This document shows positions 20,507 to 31,826 of a DNA stretch of 64,000 nt, piece after piece (position 1 is the first letter of the stretch; each line of letters begins with the position of its first letter). Origin of the DNA: Allacma fusca (taxonomy: Eukaryota > Arthropoda > Collembola > Symphypleona > Sminthuridae); contig OX359247.1 in assembly GCA_947179485.1 (NCBI GenBank), positions 55,339,131-55,403,130 of the forward strand, read 5' to 3'. A program made the translations under genes and the position numbers. The notes below the pieces were generated by a model. The model was not told where the DNA came from. It searched no databases and saw only the letters and a program-made list of their open reading frames with translations.

Positions 20507-22883
20507 CGCTCTGGGAGCTTAAAGGATGTCAACGCTAACTTGTTTCGATTTGCTATCAATTCGTAGTTCTCGTAGAACCACTGAGCTAATAAATACTTCA
20601 GTACTGGTTTCACAATTCTATGTAAACAGAAACAAAAACATTATCTAAACTTTGTCTACATATCTGAAATCATAAATGTCAGGTTGCACAAAACTGAAAC
20701 AGGGATAATTTGGGTTTATTTGCCATCCCTCCATACATGGGCCAGCGGGGTGTAAAGAATTCATGAAAACTGTGCATTTTGCAGTAAAATATTGCATGAG
20801 TTGAATCAAATTCATTTCCTGATTTTCTAAAATCTTGTTCAATCCAGATTATAGGTTCACGTTTATTTTTAGGAAATTTTATGGAGTTTCCAGAGAGCTA
20901 TCTGGTATGGGACATTCAGCTGAGAAATGTGGTCATGATTGGTACAGGCATGCTGGAAGATTGGAGAAGTCTCGCGCCAGGAGATACTCTTCTAAAAACT
21001 GATGATTATAATTATTATAATTTTTCAAGGGTAGAAGTGGTTGTGAAAGAAATATTTCAACGCCCTGAGAACGCATCTTGTACGAGTGCCACGACGAGCT
21101 TCAGTACCTCCTGGAGCTCCATACTGAACAGACCAACTGTAACTGCAGAGTTGTAGTAGCGATCCTTATTAATCAACTTATATTATTGACATTAGCAATC
21201 CCTGGTCCTTAGTCTCACCTTTTACTGGTTCCGCATACTCTGGGAGATTCTCATTGCTTTAGGACTTAGTTTTCCCTGCCAATCATTCGCCGTATTACAA
21301 TTTTTATCGATCATGGCACAATAATAATTATTGCGATCTGATAGGCGGTACCTACCAGATAACTCTTTAAAAGTGGTTTTTGGGATTACATGAAAAACCA
21401 GAAATCATGCAAGGAAGGGAAAAGATACTTTTTGTTTAAGCTCAAATGAAACTCACTACTGTGAGTTCTTCATTTGATTGTGATCCTGATCTACAAGCAA
21501 TGTACAGCTTCAGGTCACATTTGGAATTTGGAAGGCGTTATAGTGGCCTTAGCTGTAATTTATTATTGAAATTTTTCAAAGGTACAGCATCGGAAGATTC
21601 AAATTCTGTACATGAAATTTAGGGCATCTCTAAAATTGTATTAAAGAAATACAGTTTTCTGCTCTTCTAATTCTGCACTCTTACTGAAAAACTAAAAAGC
21701 TTAAATCTACAAGAAATGAGACTTCAAGTCAAATGACAGTTATCTCCAAAACTACTGAATCGATTTCAATGAAATTTGTTGTGAATATTGCTTACTGAAT
21801 CGTAATGGCTATTGCTTATGTGTTTGAAATCGGCCGGATAGGTTTTTTAAAAAAATTCTGAAATTAAAAAAAAAACTCAAAATTTGTCCTACTTTGACGG
21901 CGGTAGCTGACGCCACCCCAAGTGAAGTCTCAAATTATCGCGTATTATGATTTTTAGCTCTTCAAACTTAATTTGTTTAACCTTGGAACTCCGGGTCTTA
22001 CCCAGTCATGTCCACAATTTTCAACTTACAGACCTGTTACTCAGCTGATAGCTTACATATTGGAAAGTTCACAAAATTGCAAACAAATAAGCGTCGAAAC
22101 AATTTCATAAAAAAGGATCTGCGGGCATCAACAAACGAAAGTGCCGAAAAATCCGACTTTGGTTGACGTTCCTTGACCGTGTGATTAAATATGGATCAGT
22201 TCAACAAAGTAAATTTTGAAAAATCTGGAGCTCAATTCCCATCAATCTGGGGATCCAAAATTTAATGAGTCACTCCCATATGTAGACTACACGGGGAACA
22301 AATGATTACGTTCACCCTATATACACCACATCACTAAAGGTACAGTTTATGGGTGTGAATAGTGCTTTTACATAGGGGGTGAATCAGGTTGTAACGCCCA
22401 TGACCAAGTCGACCAATAAATTATCTATCTGTCAATCTACATTGGGGGTGAAGCTTTCGGGTATTGGGATAATGTTGCATTTATGGGGTAAATCTCTTGG
22501 GTGCACTGTATTTATTAATCATACCTAAAAATATTTCTCATAGGGGATGGTGGAGTTAACTGCTGACGTGAGTAATGGTTTTTATTTTCAGGGGGTAACA
22601 CGGAAAATCTATTTAAGAAATCCCTAATAAGCAAGACCCTGATTAAACCTTTCCGCATCCTTGCAGTCTTCTTTGCAATCCTCTCCATCCATCTGCAAGC
22701 AAATCGTTTTGATTATAAGATACGGTATTTCTATGCAAATTTATCAGTTGTTAGAATGTGAGTGATATCTAATCAAGATTAACGGGGATAATATAAGTGT
22801 AATTTATTATTGTTTTTCGTTTACAACAAGCAATAATAAAATTGGTTATTGTATAGCAGACGCAAGAACAATTTTGAACTCAC
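20507..22883. other. Intergenic; 3' flank of the RTK gene, duplicated at 54.9-56.1 kb
   Basis: No gene supported. The stretch from 20507 to about 21690 has a diverged but colinear copy downstream of the RTK pseudogene at 54.2 kb (shared blocks around TATCGATCATG, GATAGGCGG and GGTACAGCATC). A 20881-21156 reading frame lies in it but is broken in the other copy, so it is not called. Confidence 0.6.
21990..22320. repeat. Dispersed repeat, family member 1
   Basis: Similar in order and wording to 27170-27480 and 44710-45120 (blocks such as CATGTCC, then GACGTTCCTTGACC, then ATGAGTCA and an AAATGATT block). Unclassified interspersed repeat. Confidence 0.55.
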
Positions 22884-23145
22884 TCGACTTCACTAGACCT
22901 TTCCGAATCACATCGTATATTGTTTTGACATCCTTATAAATACAAAAAGGCTGCTCAAAATTCTCCGGTTTCCCTACTGACAGCACAGAAATATGAATTC
23001 TTTCGGGTCTCTTTAAATGGCAAGTAGGCATACGCAGTTTTATGTGTACAATAATTAATAAGAGCATATAATCGTTATATATATTCTTTTTATTTTTTAC
23101 CGGAAGTACATAAGATTGCTTGCTTACGGATATATTCGTCTCCAT
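22884..23145 (-). pseudogene. Truncated ACSL head (exons 1-2 only)
   Basis: Exon 23101-23145 (ATG at 23145, ending SYVLP before a GT) and exon 22884-23010 (127 nt, ending phase 1 at GTGAGT) match exons 1 and 2 of both full ACSL genes in phase, length and sequence (PERIHIS, then QPFCIYKDV, then DVIRKGL). No third or later exon follows in the 2.3 kb before the RTK gene, so the AMP-binding domain is absent. A hAT element lies 30 bp upstream of the ATG. The frame may extend 5' of this ATG. Confidence 0.75.
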
Positions 23146-23174
23146 GACGTTTTGATTTCTGTCAAGCTTTTTTT

Positions 23175-25904
23175 GGCTGAGTTCTACTTTCCCGGCCACA
23201 AAATTACATTCCACCTTCCACCAGGATTTCCACCTTCCACTAGACCTTGCACTTGACCTTCCACTTGACATTCCACCAAAATTTTACAGATTTTTTACCT
23301 TCCAGATCTTTCACCTAAATTTGACCAGATGGAAGGTCCTTCTACCTGGTTCCCTGTGATAATTAACATCCTTCTGTTCTGGTGGGTGAAACACAAAGTG
23401 CGAACTGGAGATTGTTAATGCGTTGCCCCCTGTATACGACTATTTAAACCGTAAATCAGCGTTTCAATTTATTGGGAAAATTAAGTCGCAACGCTAAAGA
23501 GTTTGCGTCCTACCATTAATAGTTAGTTGTTACGGAATTTGCTAAAAACGTTTTAAACATTTTGTTAAAAATCTGTTGAACGGCAACTGATTGTGATCTC
23601 TTTCGAATCACGTGGTTTTACAGTGGTTGTTTTTTGTCAGTCCTTTGACATAATTCTACACAACACCATCGAAATCTGACCATCGTACTTGCAAATATAA
23701 TGATTTTATAACAGTAACTTGATTCTTCAAAGGTATCCTGAATTTTTATAGTTAATTGCACGAGTTAGTTTTAACTTAAAACACTGAAGTGCTTTCACCT
23801 CCGTGTTCATTTTATGAATAAAAAATGCGAAACATAAGTTAACACACCGAAATTGATCCAAGACTGTGATTTTCAAATGAATGGACACAAAAGAAATGAG
23901 CTTCGGTCATGCAGTAACTTATGTAGGGGGCGATATAGTATTTTGTTAGTTAGCTCTTTGTAAATATTGTCAAAGCCAGACTACAGAGTGGTCTGTATAA
24001 GTAATGTGGGTAGTCACGTGGAAGGTCAGGTGGACTGATCAAGGGGAAGGTGGAAGGTTAGATGGAAAGTCTGGTGGAAGGTCTGTGAGGGTGCATAAGT
24101 TTAAACAAAGGGTTATCTTAAAATAATAATTCAATTTTAATTAATTGATAGAAAATAAACTTGGTATTTAATTTAATTGACAAAAATAAACTCAAAATTA
24201 ATTAATTTAATTAATTCGAAATAAACTGAAATTTATTTAATTAGTTGGAGTGGTAGAGCAAGGTTGCTGTAACTTAAATTTCATAAAAAGGGGTTCTCAA
24301 AATTATTAGGAGTAGGTAGAGCAAATTCTAAACTGGCAGAGTAATGTACCGTTCACATTGCCACTTCTGCAAGCAAAAAGTCGCCTCTGCAAGTATTTAC
24401 TTGCAGCGCTGCAAGTTCTGTTCACATTGGTCGCCTCTGCAAGCATTTTACTTGCAGATGCGACTTGCAGAGGGTCGATTTTACTTGCAGAAGCGAAGTA
24501 GAACTCGCTTCTACTTTCCTCTGCAAGATGATGAACATGCTTGCATTTCCCATTGAGTTCATTGTTAACTTCTTCAACCAACTCCTATGCCGCGCAATGT
24601 TAAATTTCTGTCGTTTTCTATTCTGCACCGTGTTAAATTTACGACGTATAGAAAAAGTCACTAACCGGACGTTGCCAACAAACAAATTGCTTGCACTTGC
24701 AGCTGAAAACCAATGTGAACAAAACTTCCATACGTGCAAGTAAATCAACTTGCAGACCGTTCGCTCAGCAAGCTAGCTTGCTGACGAAAAAATTTAGCTT
24801 GCAGATGCGCAATGTGAACGTTACATAACAGGTTGGGGAATTTAGGAAATAATCCAGCGCTCCGCGCGGAAATATGTGCAATGCCCGGAAAACAATTTTA
24901 TTTTATTTGTAGAATTTTTCTTCCGGAGCTAATGCTCGGAAAACTACACTTTTATAAAAATTTCCCAGGGCAAATGCACATCTAATATTTTAGGGAAGGG
25001 TAGGCAAAAATAAAACAGGGTAGGGTAGATGCCCACACCTGCCAGACCCGGCTTTTTATAAAGTAAAAAATAAAATCCCCAAAAATATCAAAAAACTTAC
25101 TTGAAAGGGTCCAAATTTACCTTATTTAGCACGGGAAGGGCCTAATACAATTAATTTTAAAAAAACAAAACTTCAAAAATATTTCAAAAAAATTAATTTT
25201 AACTTTTTAAGAAAAAAATCACAACTGCAATAATATAATGCCAATAACCAAGCTGCCAAGATTTTAAACTTGGCGCTGGAATAGTCTGGGTAGGCAGGGA
25301 TTGGTGGTTAGGTTTGGGTTCAGGTCTGGTGGTTTAGGAGCGGGAGCAGGTATGAAATTACCTAATAGAAAAAAACCGTCCTTTCGGCCGGAAAATCCAG
25401 GAGTGTTCTCCGGAAGCAAGACCCAGAGGTTAAGACCTCGGAACCAACCGCTAAGGCAGTGGATTACAGAATGTTCCTTCTGTGGAAATCCCTTCCCCTT
25501 TTATACTTTTTAAAGGGTCCAGGATTTCCGCAGGAGGAACATCAGGTGAGTATATTTACATTTATTTTATTTTTAGCTTTTAAGTAGGTTAGGAATTAGG
25601 GTAAGGTAAAGGCTGAGAAAATGTAAACAATGAGTTTACATTTTCTCACTAATCCTTTTATTTTAATTTTTATTTCAGGACTGGGGAAAGCAGTGGAAGT
25701 CCTCAACATCATCAGGGGAAAGTGCGTGTGTGTGTGTGTGACTAGTGAAAGTGACAATTTTGTCAGTTTCCACACTGACAAGGTCAAGTGGAAGTTTGGT
25801 GGGAGGTGGAAGTCTGGTGGAAGTTACTTATGTATTACAGTGTTAATATATGGGTGAGTGGAAGGTGGAAGGTCATTTTGTGGCCGGGAAAGTAGAACTC
25901 AGCC
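23175..25904. mobile_element. hAT-type DNA transposon remnant (2.7 kb)
   Basis: Inverted ends of about 40 bp (GGCTGAGTTCTACTTTCCCG at left, its complement at right) flanked by an 8-bp duplication CTTTTTTT (23167-23174 and 25905-25912). Subterminal CCTTCCACC-type repeats occur at both ends. No transposase frame seen. Contains a nested PIF/Harbinger-like element and a GT microsatellite near 25722. Confidence 0.72.
24345..24825. mobile_element. PIF/Harbinger-like MITE
   Basis: Inverted ends TGTACCGTTCACATTG and CAATGTGAACGTTACA with a 3-bp TAA duplication on each side. Internal CTGCAAG/CTTGCAG motifs are repeated in both orientations. Non-autonomous, 481 bp. Confidence 0.75.
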
Positions 25905-27169
25905 CTTTTTTTCAACTAATTGTAAGGTTAGGATTCCACGGGAACAAAAACAATTCTACGAAAATTGATAAGGTACTAACTGGCACTTACCACGGCATTG
26001 ATTGTTGTCATGTTTAGATTTTTTTTACAAACAATAAATCATTCAATACTGCTAAGAGCATCAACACTATTGTTTAACGTGCACAAATTCCACGTCTATA
26101 TTTGGTATACGAAAAACACAAAACAAACAACAAAGTGAGACAAAGTGAAAGTGTCCAATAAAATTTTTCAGAAACCCGTCTCGCGCACTGTAGTGAAATA
26201 AAATATTTTACTGAAAATCATTTGTGTGGCTGTAACTTTTTTGGGGGGTTTTTACTGAGTTTAAATTTTACTGGGTTCTACAGTGTATGTAGTAAATGTT
26301 GTATTGCGGTTGTGCAAATACATGAAAAAAAGGGCATACACTTTTGCACTAAATGAATGTGTATACGTATATGCACTCAAGTGTGTAGACTTGATTGAAC
26401 AAAAGCAAACTTTTGATATATTAAATTTTAGCAAATTTTGGGATTTCTAAACAAGGTTTCTATTACGCAACTGTTTCAAAAAATATCCGCTAGGCAATCA
26501 GGAATGTAATGTATTGAAAACATTTTACGGGGTGAAATGAAGTTAGAATAGATAATGAGTTGGTGAGGTTGGAATGCAAAAATAGGTTAATTGCTAATTG
26601 GGCTTTTGCTCACCGATTTACCAAGTGCTGGATGGTACACCTGACATTGCATTTTAATCAGTGATTAGCCTTGATACTGAAAATTGTATAAAATTAGCAC
26701 AAAAGTTCAATGAGTAAAATTGTCAACTTTCAAAATCACTGTTATGAACATTTTACTTCAACCAAAAAAAAATCGTAGTCACAATTTTGGTTGGTGGTCA
26801 AAAATACTTGTATTTATTGGCTGAAGCAAATTATTCAAGACTTTCCCCCATCACACTAATAGCTGCCCTTTGGGGAAGTTTTTAAAATAAAACATTTTTA
26901 AATTCATTTTGGCCAAGACTCAAAATTTTAAAAAACTTAATTTGGAAGCAATCTCTGATTTTGAAAAATTACATGGCCACAACACGAAAATTATTCTAAT
27001 TAACCCGGTTATCACGTATCGTTCAGTGAGGAAGTCTTTAATGACTCGGGATATTAATTTTTTGGTTGTGAGACCAGAATTTTGGTCCTAGGAAGTTGAT
27101 ATTAGACTCAAATGAATCCTCATGAAATTTCCTACAACCAGAACATTTTGAATAAATTTATGAACGCCT

Positions 27170-27480
27170 GACCCTCCATGAAAAAATGACAACATCATAA
27201 ATTTATTTTATCCGCATCTTTGTCAGTTCTGCTCATGAAGCTGAATTTCCCCAACCTTGCTCCGGGTATTTTTTGGTCCATATGTTATGATATTATGTCC
27301 ATATTTCTCAACAAAGATACCTTTTAGCTCCCTGGAAAGCCCGTAAACGTTCCTACAAATTCGCATTAAAATATAGTCTGAAACCAACTTCCTGTGAGAC
27401 TAAAAAATGAAGAGATTGACATTCTGAAAAACACGAACTTTGCTTGACTCTATGAGTCAATCCCTTATATGAGCATATAT
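27170..27480. repeat. Dispersed repeat, family member 2
   Basis: Shares blocks with 44710-45120 (CCATGAAAAA, CCGCATCTT, TTCCCCAAC, CCCTGGAAA-like, GACATTCTGAAAAA) and with 21990-22320. Confidence 0.6.
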
Positions 27481-27593
27481 CTCGAGCAAATCATATATAC
27501 CACAATAAATCGCCAATAACGATAAGTAGGGAAGATAGTAAAAAATTCAAACCGAAACTAACACAAATCATTTACACATAGTACTTCTCATAC

Positions 27594-27984
27594 CAGGGGT
27601 CGGATTTTTGTAAATCTCCCTGGAAGATTATTTCTGAATTTCCCTGCTGACTATTATCTCCCTGCTGGTAGGTCCTCAACGATTTAAAAAATCCCTACTG
27701 AAAAAAAGGTCAACGATTTTCAAAATCCCTGTTTCCAAAAAAAAATCCTTACAAGACGTGAAATCCCTGCCAAATTAAGCCAATCAAGCCAAAAATCCCT
27801 GTTTGCTTAACAAATTTCCCTTAAACCCGTCAACAAATTTGAAAATCCCTGCCAAAAAAAAGGTCAACGATTTTAAAAATCCCTGTTCGTAAAAATAAAT
27901 CCCTTCTCTTTGAGATTTTCCCTACCAGAAATATTTTTTCCCTGGGAAGATTTTTCCCGTCTTCCTACAAAAATCCGACCCCTG
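27594..27984. mobile_element. hAT MITE copy 1
   Basis: Ends CAGGGGTCGGATTTTTGTA and its inverted complement, flanked by perfect 8-bp duplication TCTCATAC (27586-27593 and 27985-27992). Interior is a series of AAAATCCCTG motifs. A second copy in the other orientation lies at 48831-49205. Confidence 0.88.
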
Positions 27985-28231
27985 TCTCATACCTGCTCAC
28001 TTGATTTAGCTAAGGCGAGTAGCTGGATTAGTAGACAAAAAAACAGTGAAAACATTATTTATTACTTTAAATGAACAGACAAATCAACCATAAGGACATT
28101 TCAATTTCAGCATTTTCATTTAGACTGAAGTATCTGAGAGAAAAATTAGCTGTTGTGTATACCATTTCAAAAACTAACCTCTGTATTTTTAAAATGCAAT
28201 AGAACGATACCATTCGTAATCTTTTAGTTGT

Positions 28232-31200
28232 TTAAGCTAAATTGTACATTTGTTTAATCTGCGGCTCAAAGAAGGTTTTCAGCTCTGGTCTTTTTAATTT
28301 CATAGTTGGAGTAAGAAGGTCTTGTTCGATTGTAAATAGTTCCGGGTGCAAATAAATATTCTTGACTTGTTCAAATGACTTCAAACCATTCTCTCGTCCC
28401 AGTTTTGTCAGCTCGTTGAAAATCATAGCTTTTACATTACGATCCTTACAAAGGGAAAGCATATCTGTGGCAGCCGGATACATAGCTTTAAGAACTTCAG
28501 CGTCAGGAACAACAATTCCAACCAAGAAATCCTAAGAGATGTATTTTTTTTAGAAAGCATTAAATATGGGATAAACAAATTCGTTGTAATTTTTTTCACT
28601 TTTTTAAAACAAACCAAGCAAACGACTTACTTCAAGGGAATCTCCATAAATGAAAATCTGAGCTACAAATGGACAGAATGCGTAAACAATCTCGATTTTT
28701 TCAGGAGCAACATATTCGCCTTGACTGAGTTTGAAAATATTTTTCTTCCGGTCAATTATTTTAACCGTCCCGTTCTATTTAGTTCATTTCGTAACAGTTT
28801 TTAGATTTCTTTCGTTTTTATGTTTGAATTATTACCGTAGCATAATATGATTAAATGCAGTCAAATTCATGTAATTATTGATTTTAACTTGACTCACTTG
28901 TAACCAGGTGGCGATGTCACCAGTGTGCAACCACCCATCTTCATCAATAGCTTTCTGCGTTTCCTCGTCATTTTTATAGTAACCCTTACAGATCCCGGAG
29001 CTTTTGATACATATTTCTCCTGTATTAACATTTATTCAATTCAAATAATATTAGTTCTAAACTTAATTACTGCCTTACATTTATAACGTGAACACAGCCT
29101 TTTGCGTATCATTTAGATTAGATACTAATTGTTCAATACGAGGTATTTAGTGAAGTTAACCCTCTGAGCTACGTGAGTATGTAGTAGACAAATATTTTCA
29201 GAATATGAGAATACCTTGGTCGTTCTTAGAGTAATAGTTCATTTCTGGGACATCCACTAGTTTGACAGCAACACCTAAAATCGGGGGTCCAATGTGCCCA
29301 CCGTTAGTATCATGTGGGAGGGTCACTGATATCAGACCAGAGGATTCAGTTTGACCATAAGCTTCCACAACCTATTAATTTACAAGTAAACTTCGTATTG
29401 AGTGCATATCTTTTTTTTTTTAAATCTAACACTGTATTATTTCTATCCTATAAGGGGAAATTATAAGTACTGTATACCTGACACCCGAGGGCACATCTGA
29501 AAAAGCTTAGAACATCTGCATTGATGGCGGAGCCACCACTTACGACCATGCGCACCCTTCCACCTAAAGCGTTCTGTATTTTCCCAAATACCAAATGGTC
29601 CCAAATGCTATTCCTTCTCCGAATATTTTGCTCCACCTCCTTCCTTTTGTAGCGTAAGGCAGTTTTAACAAGGAATCGTTTCAGGGAGGACTGGTTAGCT
29701 GCTCCCATAACCTTTACGAAAATTTATCAGCTTCACTCTAATTCTCTAAATCTCAGTTTCAATTTAAACTTGAGGATTTTTATTTAATTTGATACCTTAT
29801 CGTAAACTCGATTCAGAAGCCTCGGAACAGTTGGGAAAACAGTGGGCTTTAGGAATTTGATATCATCTAAGAGTGTGAGAACATCTCCACGGTAGAAACC
29901 GATCGAAGCACCTTCAATCAGTGCTATGGCCTTGCAAAGCATATATTTAGATTGTGCAGTACAATTCAATGCAAAGTATATCTTACGTGACATAAGTTCT
30001 TCTTATAATTAAGTTAATCCTTTAACAAAAAAGATATTTATTCTTACTTCCATTCCTTTTTCGTAAACATGTGCGAGAGGAAGATAGGAAAATAGGACAT
30101 CGTCTTTAGTCATCAAATCCTGATGAAAACGCCTGAAGCTGGCGATAGAACAGCAAATGGATGAGACAAAGCTGGAGTGCGTTATGATCACTCCTTTCGG
30201 GGTTCCAGTAGTTCCGGAAGTGTAACTCAGAGTAGCAATATCGTCGGGTTTTGGGGGCTGCAATATTATATTGGATCATGTAATAAAAGTACCCAGCTTG
30301 AAGTAGAACACTAATAAAATGACTACCTTCTCCGGATACAAATCTTGTTGCTCCTGTCCAATTTGTTCAACCTCCATAAACTTGAACAATTTCAAGCCCA
30401 GCTTTTCTGCACGGACGATTGTCTCGGAACTTAATTCATTCATGTAAATGATAGTCTTTAAACAGGTTGGAATGTTTTCAAGAATAGACAGTAGATTCTT
30501 TTCAGTTTCCAGTACTACTGTCGTAATTTCAGCTAGAACGTTTTAATATAAAAATTAAGTTTACATTTTTACTCATTGTAGGACTTTTCATGTCGTTTGC
30601 ATTCGTACAGCATACCCTGAGTTATAATAAAATGGCAAGCAGTGGGTCCAAGAGTGTCGTACAACGGGACGGAAACCATCGAAAAGGAATAAATTCCTTG
30701 CTCAGCTAGTACCCATTCAACTCTATTTTTGCTGTAAATTCCTACAAATTCCTTTTCCTTTACACCTAATAATTATCAAGTATTCAAACCATTAATATCA
30801 GACACTGGCAGCAGTTAATTTATACACATTGTCAACTGCAATACGAATGCGAAAAGGATACCTAGATGGTGTAATCCGCGTCCAAAGTTTACACATCGAT
30901 TTAGGACGATTTGGTAGGATAGCCAAATGTAATCGCTGCGATCATCAGGCCTGTAGCCTAAGCAGTTGCCATTGTCTAGAATATAAAAGATAGTTGTCGT
31001 CAAATCATTATTGTATTACTTGAAAAGCAGATGCACAGAAATATATTTTTGCGACAAATTGCTATGCACGCAAAGAAACAGAAACATAATTTTTAAAATC
31101 TTACTGGACCGAGCAAGTCCCTTGCGAATTATATCGTAGGCTGTTCTTACGTCTTGGTACAAGTAAAATGGCTCCGTAAAATTTTCCGGTTTATATTTTT

Positions 31201-31826
31201 CTAACATTGAGATATGAATTCGTTCCGGTCCCTAAAAGACAATTAAGATAATAATTATAATAAGATAATAATAATAATAAAAATTGAAGATGTCACTCTG
31301 TTTATCTCTACTCTCCTATTATAATAAAAAAACCTCCGCAAGATGACATTCCCGTTACATCGCGAACACTACTCTTGCTGTACCCAGAGTATTACAAGTC
31401 TTTAATTATTGCAACTATACTTGTTGTAAAGTCATAATTTCAGCATTCAGTGGAGAAAGTAAAGAGGAATGTTCAACACTGGATAAGAATCTAAGGAACA
31501 TTTTTTAAATAGGCACAACATTTTTGATAATATTTCCTTTGACCACAATATTAATAGGTACTCAAGATCTTTGTATTTCAAAAATCAAACCAGCTCCTGT
31601 TTGGGGATGCTCTAATAAAAGCAGCGCACTATGAACAAATATTATATAATATAATTATTACTATTACCGGAAGAAGAAATGACTGCTTATTTAGCGACAC
31701 AGGCGCCTCGGTTTCTCCCTGCTGTAACTTTGTCTCACAGTATGCAGAGTTGCAGCATGTATTTACACTTTGTCGTAAATGTTTTTGATCGTGTTGATTT
31801 TCCTTCAAATTAGCCATGTTTTCCAA
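28232..31826 (-). CDS. Acsl: Long-chain-fatty-acid-CoA ligase (ACSL1/5/6-like), intact copy A
   Basis: Twelve exons: 31668-31826, 31105-31231, 30862-30975, 30616-30765, 30327-30532, 30048-30257, 29796-29930, 29478-29711, 29215-29371, 28898-29019, 28631-28774, 28232-28531. All phases agree and the sum is 2,058 nt, 685 residues plus stop, the usual ACSL length. It activates long-chain fatty acids with ATP and CoA, normally at ER or outer mitochondrial membranes. Visible motifs: PLYDTLG in exon 4; phosphate loop [10 protein letters not shown] near residues 265-274; YGQTE near 450-454; GWLHTGDIA near 526-534; signature [19 protein letters not shown] near 545-563. The N-terminus is hydrophilic and lacks an obvious membrane anchor. 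A second ATG at 31817 is a possible start. Tandem paralogue of the copy at 41-45.7 kb. Confidence 0.92.

Larger units (their letters stand above)
25905..28231. other. Intergenic, no gene seen
   Basis: AT-rich spacer with a dispersed-repeat copy and a hAT MITE (listed separately). Reading frames up to 60 codons only. Confidence 0.55.

Noticed and set aside
20881..21156. Gene of 91 codons downstream of the RTK
   Set aside because: The duplicated copy at 55.08 kb is full of stops and indels, and no domain is recognised.
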